Origin: Lachnospiraceae bacterium
GTDB taxonomy: Bacteria; Bacillota; Clostridia; Lachnospirales; Lachnospiraceae
DNA: 64,000 nt
Direction of reading: 5' to 3'
NCBI GenBank assembly: GCA_017448245.1
Contig: JAFSLV010000038.1
Span: 1-64,000 of the forward strand
Positions 35,814 to 43,761 of this stretch are shown here, one piece after another. The position numbers and the translations under genes are program-made. Position 1 is the stretch's first letter, and each line of letters starts with the position of its first letter. The notes beneath the pieces are model-generated. The model did no database searches, was not told where the DNA came from, and saw nothing but the letters and a program-made list of their open reading frames with translations.

Positions 35814-36384
35814 GTTCCTTCTCCTCCTGCATAGCCGCGAGAAAAGCGCCGTTCCAAGCCCGTTCCAGGTGCTCCGCGACCAGTTTTTCATCATATTCCA
35901 TACCGTTGTTGGCAATGATGCTGGCATAGCCGTGCGCAAACAGCGCCACGGTCAGAAATATCTGCTTGGTTTTTTCCGCGCTCAATCCGGCACCCTCCTG
36001 CATGGCGGCAAGGACCGGAACCAGCTCTTCGGACTCGATCATCTCCAGCAGACTGTTCTCCTCCGCATATCCGGATTGAAACAGAAAACAGAACAACTGC
36101 GGTTCCTCTACAGCAAACCGGATATAGTTCAAGCCGATCCCAAGGATTGGATTCTGTTCCGGCATAATCGTCATTATATACTCTGAATGCAAATGATTGA
36201 CTTGCGCATAAGCAGCACGTTTCATGGCGTCAATGGTTGAAAAGTGATACATGACCGGCTGCGTGGAACAGCGCAGCTGCGCAGAGACCGTTCTGGCGTT
36301 GATATTCTCATATCCACTTTGTTTTGCAACTTCAATGGCTGCATTTATGATCATGTCTTTTGCAATTCTTGCTTTTGGTGGCAT
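35797..36384 (-). CDS. TetR-family transcriptional regulator
   Basis: 195 aa. The N-terminal helix-turn-helix (about 8-52) reads IINAAIEVAKQSGYENINA then LRCSTQPVMYHFSTIDAMKRAAY; the C-terminal ligand/dimerisation domain is unassigned. The strong ribosome site GAGGAG precedes the ATG. Just upstream lie a full-consensus promoter and a 14-bp perfect palindrome at the expected transcription start, which fits autorepression of the tetR-CPBP operon. Ligand unknown. Confidence 0.9.
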   Translation of the reverse strand: MPPKARIAKDMIINAAIEVAKQSGYENINARTVSAQLRCSTQPVMYHFSTIDAMKRAAYAQVNHLHSEYIMTIMPEQNPILGIGLNYIRFAVEEPQLFCFLFQSGYAEENSLLEMIESEELVPVLAAMQEGAGLSAEKTKQIFLTVALFAHGYASIIANNGMEYDEKLVAEHLERAWNGAFLAAMQEEKEHEETV

Positions 36385-36414
36385 GTACAGCTTCTCCTCG
36401 CTTTATTATAACAT

Positions 36415-36428
36415 TCGTTATATAACGA
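36415..36428. promoter_or_regulatory. Probable TetR operator
   Basis: TCGTTATATAACGA, a perfect 14-bp palindrome immediately downstream of the -10, covering the predicted transcription start. Placement and symmetry fit autorepression by the adjacent TetR protein. Confidence 0.7.
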
Positions 36429-36433
36429 TAATT

Positions 36434-36462
36434 ATTATACATGGTTCTCCTCAGCTTGTCAA
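36434..36462 (-). promoter_or_regulatory. Consensus promoter of the tetR-CPBP operon
   Basis: Minus strand: TTGACA (36457-36462), 17-bp spacer, TATAAT (36434-36439): a full match to the vegetative consensus. Confidence 0.9.
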
Positions 36463-36471
36463 TACAAATCG

Positions 36472-36503
36472 TCAAAAAGGCACTCGGAGCTTCCGAGTGC
36501 CTT
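36472..36503 (-). terminator. Terminator downstream of the comEA-comEC unit
   Basis: AAGGCACTCGGA / TCCGAGTGCCTT, a perfect 12-bp stem with a 3-nt loop; on the minus strand it is followed by TTTTT. It would stop transcripts from the com operon just before the tetR promoter. Confidence 0.8.
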
Positions 36504-36507
36504 AATA

Positions 36508-36552
36508 CAAAAGCCCGAAGGGAGGCAACTTCCTTACGAAGTGCCTCCCTTT
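36508..36552. terminator. Second tandem hairpin
   Basis: AGGGAGGCAACTTC / GAAGTGCCTCCCT around a 5-nt loop, 13 pairs with one bulged A. T-tracts are short on both sides (TTTAT on plus, CTTTTG six nt away on minus), so it is a weaker terminator candidate. Confidence 0.45.
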
Positions 36553-36566
36553 ATGCGCCCTGCTTT

Positions 36567-36824
36567 TTAATAATCTTTCGATTTGGGTGTCAAAAGTATT
36601 GCTTCATGTTTCAGACATCTAAACCGTATTACTGATATAGAAGAAATAATCTTTTCAGTATCACCGGCTGTCTCCTGCGCACCCGCTTCCGCCTTTTCTT
36701 CCACTTCGGCCTTTGCCGTTTCCTCTTCCTGCGCCTGTGACGCCTGCGAAGAAGACTGTGTCGCTGCGGGCGCCGCCGATCCCCCGCAGGCGCAAAGCGC
36801 AAGTATTGCGACTTCTTTTTCGTC
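36567..36824 (-). pseudogene. Remnant of a lipoprotein gene N-terminus
   Basis: The minus-strand frame here encodes VAILALCACGGSAAPAATQSS followed by a low-complexity Glu/Ala/Gln linker (about 35 residues) and then about 25 unrelated residues before a stop. This is the typical signal peptide, lipobox (CGGS) and spacer of a Clostridia solute-binding lipoprotein, but there is no start codon: the expected MKKK segment reads GACGAAAAAGAAG, as if ATG had become ACG with one base lost, and the hydrophobic core is shortened. No mature domain follows. It lies just after comEC and is out of frame with it. Confidence 0.6.
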
Positions 36825-36843
36825 CTGCCGCCGGCGGCAAGGG

Positions 36844-39423
36844 TCACTCCTTGCGCAGATACGTCTCCACCGTAACGGTGGTACCGCCTGCTCCCGTGCG
36901 GACGGTAACCGCACCGCAATCCGTCGTAACGAAAACCGCGGAGCCATCCTCCTCAAGACGTGACAGCAGCTCCTCATGCGGATGCCCGTAGCGGTTGTTT
37001 CTGCCACAGGAGATCAGGGACAACCGCGCATCGATGAGCGACAAAAACCGTTCATCCGTCGTAAAGCGGCTTCCGTGATGTGCGACCTTCAATAGTGTCA
37101 GATGACGCTGCTCTCCGGGAAGCAGCGCAAGCGTATCGTTCAGTTCCCGCAATCCCTCGCCCTCGACATCTCCGGTAAACAGTGCGGTGAAACTTCCGTA
37201 ACGCATATGTAACACCGCAGAATGTGCATTGGCATTCCCCGATCGTACCGCAAGGCCTTCCGGATGCGGAGCAAGACAGGTAAAAATGAGCTCCCCTGCG
37301 GAAAATGTCATGCCGCGGGACAGATAAACGACAGGAATATCCAGGCGGGATGCGTACAATACAAGATCCCTGTAGGTATCATCGGATGATTTTTGCCATA
37401 TATATCCGGAATTTACGGATTGCGTATGGTCTGTTTCATTTCTTCGTACACCCGCTGCGTTCGAACCTGACGGACGGTCTGTCTCCGGAATGCCCTCGGC
37501 GCACATGGACGCCATTTCCTCCCTGCGGCCGGCTTCCGGAAGCATCAGGCAACCGATCCGGATGCCGCCCTGCTCCATATCCTCCATCAACTCCATGACG
37601 CCGTTCACGTGATCCGCGTCCTCATGGGAAATGATGACGGCATCAAGGAAACCGATGCCCTCATGCTTGAGATAGGGAAGGATCGTAGTTTGCCCGACGC
37701 CGGACTGCGACGTGGACCCTCCGTCGATCAGAAAGCAGGCGTCTCCGGTGCGGACCACGATCGCGTCTCCCTGACCGACATCCAGCATGGTAACCGTAAG
37801 CGCGGGACGCATGCGAGGTAAAAGAACAATCACTGCGACAAGCAAAATCACATAACGCATACTGCCCGGCAGGAGCATTCTGTCAGACATCTTACCTTTC
37901 TTGTGCCTTGTATCTTTTGTATTCTTATCCGAAAAGCGCCCGCGATGCATACTGCGCTTCATACGTGTGCTGACATATACAAATATGGCGACCAGAAGGT
38001 AAAACACAACCACCTGCCAGGCCGCAGCGGTTCCTGTAACGAAGCGGTGGAGAGGCAGAGATTCCGTTATGCGGCAAATCCCCTCATATATATCAAGAAT
38101 CAGCCTGCAGATCCATGCACCCGCCACAGCCAACGCATCTGACACAACCTCCGCTCCTGCCGTACCGGCTAAAGACAAACCATCCCCCGCCTTAGTTGCA
38201 ACAGCCGTCACGGCACCCGCGCCAAATCCTCCGGACAGCAAAGTCCCGATGCTGCCCGTCACAAGAATCCAAAGCCCCGCACCGAACAACAGCGTCATCA
38301 GGGGAATCACGATCAGGTTGAGCAATACCGCATAAGGAGACACCGTATAAAAGCTCATCATTTGTACCGGAAGCGTAAAAAGCACGACCGCAAGTCCCGT
38401 CAGAAATGTCCGGATGGCGGCGTCCTTCTTTTCTTCAACACGCATCCGCAGGTTCTTCGGACCAAAGCACTGTTTTTTTTCACGAAGCGGAAGCATCGCA
38501 GGGGCAAGAATGCCCAACGCACAGATCGCGCCAAAGGACATCAGAAACACACTGTCTTTTGCGTACCGCGGCTGTTCGATCAGCAGAAGAATCCCCGCGA
38601 GCGACATCGCGGACAGCGGGTCATAGGTCCTTCCAAAAACCGGCGCCGCCAGATACAGGCCAAACATCACAATGGCGCGCAGGGTGCTCAACGGCATGCC
38701 GCACATGATCCCGTAGACGCACAAAAAGACCATCGCGGCCGCGGCACAGACGGGATACGGAAGCCGCATCTTTTTGAGACATTTTAACAGGAGTGTACCG
38801 AGAATCCCCGCATGGAGACCGGAAATGCTCAGCAGATGACCGATCTGATTTCTCGCATAGAGTTCCTTCAGGCCGGGATCCAGCGTCGATTTGTCTCCGA
38901 GCATGATCGCGCGCATCATGCCGGCATCCTCCGGCAAAAGATACCGGTCAAATAACGCACCCGCCGCGTAACGCACCGTAAAGAGCGCTTCCCCGACCGG
39001 GTCGGCATCTCCCGTGACCCCGGACAGAACTGCGTCCCGGATCGTATAGTCGATGTTTCTGAGCCTGTAATAAGAAAGCGCATCAAACTGGCCGGGATTG
39101 GTCGCAGACGAAAAACACCTTGCTTCTCCGCAAAGAACCACCTTCTGTCCGGTGCGCACCTGCGTGGCCGTTTGCTCTTCATCCCGCGCAAAAAATACAC
39201 GTACCCTTTGCGCATGACGGTCCAAAGGACGCACAAGCATCAGCAACGCAGCGCTGCCGTCCACATTTGTTCGAATCTCTTTTCTTTCCACGATGCCTTC
39301 CAGACGGATCATTCTTCTGTCTGCCGCTGCATACGGATCAACTTCGGGTGCGTAAAAAAAATGCAGAACAAAAAGAATCCCTGAAAGAAGTGTCAGGAAG
39401 GCAAGACAAAACGGACGTCTCAT
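36844..39423 (-). CDS. comEC: ComEC/Rec2-family DNA uptake channel protein
   Basis: Inner-membrane channel for single-stranded DNA during natural transformation. 859 aa, full length: an N-terminal OB-like region after the first helix, the ComEC competence domain with many helices (LLSISGLHAGILGTLLLK, CGMPLSTLRAIVMFGLYL) and a C-terminal metallo-beta-lactamase-like domain (LDVGQGDAIVVRTGDACFLI, ISHEDADHVNGV, VAHHGSRFTTDERFL). The metal-binding His/Asp of the nuclease-like domain are kept. AAAGGAAAAGG precedes the ATG. It follows the histidine kinase gene by 9 nt in one operon with comEA. Confidence 0.93.
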   Translation of the reverse strand: MRRPFCLAFLTLLSGILFVLHFFYAPEVDPYAAADRRMIRLEGIVERKEIRTNVDGSAALLMLVRPLDRHAQRVRVFFARDEEQTATQVRTGQKVVLCGEARCFSSATNPGQFDALSYYRLRNIDYTIRDAVLSGVTGDADPVGEALFTVRYAAGALFDRYLLPEDAGMMRAIMLGDKSTLDPGLKELYARNQIGHLLSISGLHAGILGTLLLKCLKKMRLPYPVCAAAAMVFLCVYGIMCGMPLSTLRAIVMFGLYLAAPVFGRTYDPLSAMSLAGILLLIEQPRYAKDSVFLMSFGAICALGILAPAMLPLREKKQCFGPKNLRMRVEEKKDAAIRTFLTGLAVVLFTLPVQMMSFYTVSPYAVLLNLIVIPLMTLLFGAGLWILVTGSIGTLLSGGFGAGAVTAVATKAGDGLSLAGTAGAEVVSDALAVAGAWICRLILDIYEGICRITESLPLHRFVTGTAAAWQVVVFYLLVAIFVYVSTRMKRSMHRGRFSDKNTKDTRHKKGKMSDRMLLPGSMRYVILLVAVIVLLPRMRPALTVTMLDVGQGDAIVVRTGDACFLIDGGSTSQSGVGQTTILPYLKHEGIGFLDAVIISHEDADHVNGVMELMEDMEQGGIRIGCLMLPEAGRREEMASMCAEGIPETDRPSGSNAAGVRRNETDHTQSVNSGYIWQKSSDDTYRDLVLYASRLDIPVVYLSRGMTFSAGELIFTCLAPHPEGLAVRSGNANAHSAVLHMRYGSFTALFTGDVEGEGLRELNDTLALLPGEQRHLTLLKVAHHGSRFTTDERFLSLIDARLSLISCGRNNRYGHPHEELLSRLEEDGSAVFVTTDCGAVTVRTGAGGTTVTVETYLRKE

Positions 39424-39432
39424 CCTTTTCCT

Positions 39433-40860
39433 TTAGCTGTGAATGACGGGAAGCCGCACGGTAAAGATCGTTCCGACCCCTTCCGTGCTGGAAGCTTCTA
39501 TCTCCCCCTTGTGCGCGGTGACTGCCTGCCGGACTACGGACAGGCCCAGACCCGTTCCACCGATCTCTCTCGAACGGGACTTGTCCACGCGATAGAATCT
39601 GTCATAGATATGTGCGAGCTCCTCTTCGGGCATGCCGATGCCCGAGTCGGATACCTTGACGGTAAAATAACGGGGATCGGCGTCCAGTTCCACACGGACC
39701 CATCCGCCCTCACGGTTGTATTTGATCGCATTTTCCACAAGATTCATCACGACCATGGAAAACTTGACCTCATCCACCTCCGCATGAATCTCCCGTGTGC
39801 TCTCCATCGTCAGATCGACATTGCGCTGTCTGGCAATCGGCCGGAGACGTTTCATGACGATCTCCGTCAGCTCGTTGATATTGACCTGCGTGATGTTTAA
39901 GGGTGCTGCCTGCTTGTCGGCCTTGACGAGGGTCAACAGATCATTGATGATCCGGTCCTCCCGGTCGATCTCCTCGCTGATGTCCTTCAGAAAATCCCTG
40001 TACATCTCCGTCGGCGCATCCGGTTGCGAAAGCAGTGTATCGGACAATACCTTGATCGAGGTCAAAGGAGTCTTGAGCTCATGCGACACATTGGAGACAA
40101 ATTCCTGTCTGGAATCGTCGAGCGCCTTCACGCGGGACTGCAGCCGGTTAAAGGCCCCCGTGATCTGCTCCGTCTCGAGATAATCCGGCACCGAAATCGG
40201 CTCGTCGCTGTATCCGGCACCGATGTCGTTGATGGCGCGGGTAATCCTGTCGAACGGACGTAAAAGAATCTCCGAAGCGATCATGGCAAAGAACAGAATC
40301 GCGAGAATCACGATCAGCTGAATGCGGTTGGCCTTGGTCGTAAGGATCCGCATCATCGAAACGACCGGTCTCGTCGACCCCTGTGCCCATAAGGCCCCCC
40401 GGATCAGACCGTTTTCCGTCACCGGATACACGATCGTCACGGTCGATGTCGTCTCGTCATACAGGGTTTCCTGTACCTGTTCTTCCCCTTCCATGCTGCG
40501 GCGGATGCTGTCATCGACAGCAACCGTGCCGTCAAGTTCCCCTTCCGAATCCCACAGAAACTGGAGCTCGGGATTCACGACGAGGATCCTGCCCTCATAG
40601 ATGTCGGACATCAGCGACAGCTGCGCCTTTGCCTTCTGTGAGGAGGCGTTTTGAAAGAAATCCTCTTCGAGCAGCAGTCTGCCGAGCGTGTCGAGATGTT
40701 CTTTCATTTCCTCCTCGCGTACCTCCACGGCACGCTTTTCGTAATTGGCAAGAATCGCATAACGGATGATGGTACAGGCCGATAAGCCTACCAGCGCAAG
40801 AATCAGAAAAAAACGAACCCTGAGACTTTTAAAGAATCCGTGAACTCTCTGCCTGATCAC
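39433..40860 (-). CDS. Sensor histidine kinase (WalK/PhoR-like)
   Basis: About 475 aa. TM1 near residues 10-32, an extracytoplasmic domain of about 130 residues, TM2 near 175-195, HAMP, then HisKA with the phospho-acceptor His in VSNVSHELKTPLTSIKVLSD and an ATPase domain (VVMNLVENAIKYNREGG, SDSGIGMPEEELAHIYDRF, GTGLGLSVVRQAV). The ATPase boxes are intact. Start is set at GTG 40860, which overlaps the response regulator stop as GTGA; ATG 40887 is possible but lies deeper in the regulator gene and neither has a ribosome site. There is no PAS domain, unlike Bacillus WalK. Confidence 0.88.
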   Translation of the reverse strand: MIRQRVHGFFKSLRVRFFLILALVGLSACTIIRYAILANYEKRAVEVREEEMKEHLDTLGRLLLEEDFFQNASSQKAKAQLSLMSDIYEGRILVVNPELQFLWDSEGELDGTVAVDDSIRRSMEGEEQVQETLYDETTSTVTIVYPVTENGLIRGALWAQGSTRPVVSMMRILTTKANRIQLIVILAILFFAMIASEILLRPFDRITRAINDIGAGYSDEPISVPDYLETEQITGAFNRLQSRVKALDDSRQEFVSNVSHELKTPLTSIKVLSDTLLSQPDAPTEMYRDFLKDISEEIDREDRIINDLLTLVKADKQAAPLNITQVNINELTEIVMKRLRPIARQRNVDLTMESTREIHAEVDEVKFSMVVMNLVENAIKYNREGGWVRVELDADPRYFTVKVSDSGIGMPEEELAHIYDRFYRVDKSRSREIGGTGLGLSVVRQAVTAHKGEIEASSTEGVGTIFTVRLPVIHS

Positions 40861-41537
40861 GATTGAAAGTAATATCCGGTGCCCCATTTGGTGCGGACAT
40901 AGACGGGCTCCGACGGATTGGTTTCAAGCTTTTCACGCAGTCTTCGCACATGCACGTCGACCGTGCGCACATCTCCCGGATAATCGCTCCCCCAGATGGA
41001 ACGCAAGAGTTCCTCCCTGCTGTAGACCTTGCCCGGGGTCTTTGCCAGAAGCTCCAGTACCTCAAACTCCCGGCCGGTCAGATTGATCTCGCGGTTATCC
41101 ACGTACACCCTGCGGTATTCCTCGTTGAGCGTCAGTGCGCCGTATGTCAGCACGCCGGGAGACTCCTCCTTGTGGTCCGTGCGCCGCATGATTGCCTTGA
41201 TCCTTGCCTTGACCTCCAGAATGTTAAACGGCTTGGTAATATAATCATCCGCACCGTATTCAAGACCCAGAATCTTGTCCATGTCGTCGCCTTTGGCCGT
41301 GATCATGATGATCGGCACAGAGGAAGCCTCGCGGATCTGCTGGCAGACCTCAAAGCCCGAGAGCTTTGGCAGCATCACGTCCAGCAGGATGATGTCGTAG
41401 CTCTTTTCCGCAGCCAATGACAGTGCTTCCTCCCCGTCATAGGCACAGTCCACCTCCATGCCGTCCTGTTCGAGCGAATACCGGATTCCTTTGACGATCG
41501 ACTTTTCATCGTCCACGATCAACGCTTTTTTTGACAT
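40857..41537 (-). CDS. OmpR-family response regulator
   Basis: 226 aa. Receiver domain with acidic pocket VDDEKS, phospho-acceptor Asp in IILLDVMLPKLSGFEV, conserved Thr in IMITAKGDD and Lys in YITKPFN. The C-terminal winged helix ends WGTGYYFQS. It resembles WalR/PhoP-type regulators. Paired with the following kinase by a GTGA overlap, and located between comEA and comEC, so it may control competence or envelope genes (inference). The ribosome site (AAAAAGAG) is very close to the ATG. Confidence 0.88.
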   Translation of the reverse strand: MSKKALIVDDEKSIVKGIRYSLEQDGMEVDCAYDGEEALSLAAEKSYDIILLDVMLPKLSGFEVCQQIREASSVPIIMITAKGDDMDKILGLEYGADDYITKPFNILEVKARIKAIMRRTDHKEESPGVLTYGALTLNEEYRRVYVDNREINLTGREFEVLELLAKTPGKVYSREELLRSIWGSDYPGDVRTVDVHVRRLREKLETNPSEPVYVRTKWGTGYYFQS

Positions 41538-41553
41538 CTCTTTTTGCTACACC

Positions 41554-42219
41554 CTATACCCTGATATATTCCCTGATGGTTGCAAACGTCCTGTCCTTGA
41601 TTCCCGAGACGTTCATGATCTCTTCAATGCTGCGAAACGGTCCGTGCTCCTCCCTGTAACGGACGATGTCCGCGGCACGGCCGGGACCGATCCCGTTTAA
41701 GGTGCATAACTCCTGCGCACTCGCGGTATTGATATTGATTCTCGTATCCTGCGTCTGCACGTCAAACGCGGTCGCGTCTTCCGTACCCGCAAACAGCTGT
41801 GTCTCTCCCGTCACCGGGATATACAGACGCATACCGTCCGAAATCAGCGACGCCTGATTGACGATATGACGATCCGCGTCATCGGTAAATCCGCCGGCTG
41901 CCGTCACGGCATCGATCACGCGCGCGCCTTCCTGCAGGGTGTAGACGCCCTCGCTGACAACGGCACCGCAGACATGTACCAGCAATACGGATTCCGGAGC
42001 TGCCTCTTCCCGTACGGACTGCGTTGCGGTCTGTTCGACGGAATCCGCCGGCAACGAAGAAAGTCCGCTCACCTGAGCCGCATCCTCTTCGGGCAACACA
42101 AATGCCCTTTTCTTTTCGCAACCGGCCGCCGCAAGCATGATCGGAATGCATACGGCAATCAGCAGCCGAAACTGCCATAATAAACGTTTTTTTGATAATA
42201 GATATACGATTTTTTGCAT
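41554..42219 (-). CDS. comEA: ComEA-family DNA-binding protein with possible lipobox
   Basis: DNA receptor for transformation. 221 aa: an N-terminal hydrophobic helix ending LAAAGCEKK near residue 33, a linker, an SLBB domain (LLVHVCGAVVSEGVYTLQEG to about 150) and a C-terminal helix-hairpin-helix domain (ININTASAQELCTLNGIG, GPFRSIEEIMNVSGI). Start at 42219 (MQKIVYLLSKK) with AAAGGAGAGG upstream. First gene of comEA-regulator-kinase-comEC. Bacillus ComEA is anchored by a plain helix, so the AAGC lipobox-like end is notable, though -3 Ala makes it a weak lipobox. Confidence 0.88.
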   Translation of the reverse strand: MQKIVYLLSKKRLLWQFRLLIAVCIPIMLAAAGCEKKRAFVLPEEDAAQVSGLSSLPADSVEQTATQSVREEAAPESVLLVHVCGAVVSEGVYTLQEGARVIDAVTAAGGFTDDADRHIVNQASLISDGMRLYIPVTGETQLFAGTEDATAFDVQTQDTRININTASAQELCTLNGIGPGRAADIVRYREEHGPFRSIEEIMNVSGIKDRTFATIREYIRV

Positions 42220-42272
42220 GAGCCCTCTCCTTTCATGAGGGAAAAGAGAGGTTCCCGCCTCAGGCAATCCTC

Positions 42273-42301
42273 ATTTTAGCCGAAAACGGAAGAAAATGCA
42301 A
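42273..42301 (-). promoter_or_regulatory. Promoter of the comEA operon
   Basis: Minus strand: -35 TTGCAT (42296-42301), 17-bp spacer, -10 TAAAAT (42273-42278), about 50 nt before the comEA ATG. Confidence 0.7.
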
Positions 42302-42327
42302 GATTTTTGTAACATTTTTTTAATATT

Positions 42328-43761
42328 TTAGTCGCCCGCCGTCTCATCCGTGATCGACACCGCGTCCGGCTCCGGCAAAAGCATCTCCTCATAGTGCCGT
42401 CCGACGACCTGTTTCATCATGCTTTCGGACATTTCCTTGAGTGTCTGGTTGCTGTCGGCGCCGTTCCATATCTGTGTAAAAGCAATCTCTAAACGCATCC
42501 AGAGATTGCTCGTCTCGATCATCTTGGGCATCGGCACGGAGGCGGTGTAGACGTCAAAAAACACGGCCAGCCTCTCATCCTCATAATGCGGGATGGTGCG
42601 GGCGGGGAGCTTCCCGGTCTGTCTGAAGATCGACTCATCGGTTCCGGACACCAGAAACTCGGCAAAATCCGCCGCCTCCGGTACATGCTCCGAGTAACCG
42701 TTGATCACGACGCAGTCCGTCACGGACATGGTACGTGTGTCATAAAAATCATTGAGTGCGGGAATATCCGCTGCCCCGTACTCGTAGGGACATTCGCCGC
42801 TCTCCTGCGCTTTTGTGATTCTCGTCACGGCATCGCTCGTTACCACGGTAAACAGCATCTTGCCGGCAATAAAATCCTCGATGATGGATTCGTAATTGAC
42901 GCTGCCCGCATCAATCGCAAAGTACGTGTTGAGCTTCTGATAGGCCTTCATGCAGCTGACCATTTCCGAGTTGTAGAGATTGAGCGATGCGATATCGTCC
43001 CCCGCGGGACCGCCGGCATTCATGTAAGCGCCGACAAAGAAATAGTTGTAAAAAACATCCGTCACATCCCACTTAAAAACCGCTTCCACGGTGGCGGGCG
43101 CATTATAGGAGCTTGCAAATTTCAAAAGATCCGCTATTGTCCTCGGGATTTTTTCCGAGATGCGTGCCTCGATTTCGTCCGCCATCGGTACGCCCTCGTC
43201 CGTCGTCATCGTACTGACGTCGGCATCCTCCGACACGCCGAGCTCCTGCCTGACAACCTGCTCGAGATAGGTCTTGTTATACATCAGTACACTCGTCTCG
43301 TAATAGAAGGGATAGGCCACGTAACGTCCCTGATAGGTCACGGCGTTCCTCGCGGACTCCGGAAAGTCATTGGGTGAAAAAGGCGAGCCGGACAGTGCGA
43401 CATCAGAAGTCAGACCTGCCAGATGCGCCTTTTCGAGCATATCGTTGGTCACGATGTAGAGATCGGGAAAAACATCTTCATAGAGTGAGGTACTGTAGAT
43501 ATTTTCGAGAATCTCGACACCGGAAACATGTACGGGTTCAATGCGCACGTCGTCATGTGTCTCGTTATAGGCAACCGCACGGATATTGAGATAATCCGAA
43601 AGCGCCTCGTCACTGTACCACAGCCTGATCGTCGTCTTTTGCATATTGAAAAAGCCTGCCACCGTATCGGTGGCATGAAAGGCTCCCGTACCCAGTATGG
43701 CCAGCACCGCAACCAGTATCAGCAGCAGTATGGCGGTTAACGCCCTGACGCTTCCCTTCAT
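42328..43761 (-). CDS. Family 1 extracellular solute-binding protein
   Basis: 477 aa, resembling carbohydrate-type ABC solute-binding proteins: IRLWYSDEALSDYLNIRAVAYNETHDDV at 44 onward, a type I-like fold, and the late WMRLEIAFTQIWNGADSNQTLKEM. The N-terminus is a hydrophobic helix (LTAILLLILVAVLAILGTGAF) without a lipobox Cys, so it is either membrane-anchored or cleaved by signal peptidase I. No ABC permease or ATPase genes are adjacent; instead its start overlaps argD by 4 nt, making it the last gene of the arg operon. Ligand unknown. Confidence 0.8.
   Translation of the reverse strand: MKGSVRALTAILLLILVAVLAILGTGAFHATDTVAGFFNMQKTTIRLWYSDEALSDYLNIRAVAYNETHDDVRIEPVHVSGVEILENIYSTSLYEDVFPDLYIVTNDMLEKAHLAGLTSDVALSGSPFSPNDFPESARNAVTYQGRYVAYPFYYETSVLMYNKTYLEQVVRQELGVSEDADVSTMTTDEGVPMADEIEARISEKIPRTIADLLKFASSYNAPATVEAVFKWDVTDVFYNYFFVGAYMNAGGPAGDDIASLNLYNSEMVSCMKAYQKLNTYFAIDAGSVNYESIIEDFIAGKMLFTVVTSDAVTRITKAQESGECPYEYGAADIPALNDFYDTRTMSVTDCVVINGYSEHVPEAADFAEFLVSGTDESIFRQTGKLPARTIPHYEDERLAVFFDVYTASVPMPKMIETSNLWMRLEIAFTQIWNGADSNQTLKEMSESMMKQVVGRHYEEMLLPEPDAVSITDETAGD

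Noticed and set aside
36826..36839. Perfect GC palindrome TGCCGCCGGCGGCA after comEC as a terminator
   Set aside because: No loop of normal size and no T-run on either strand; perhaps only a by-product of the nearby rearrangement.
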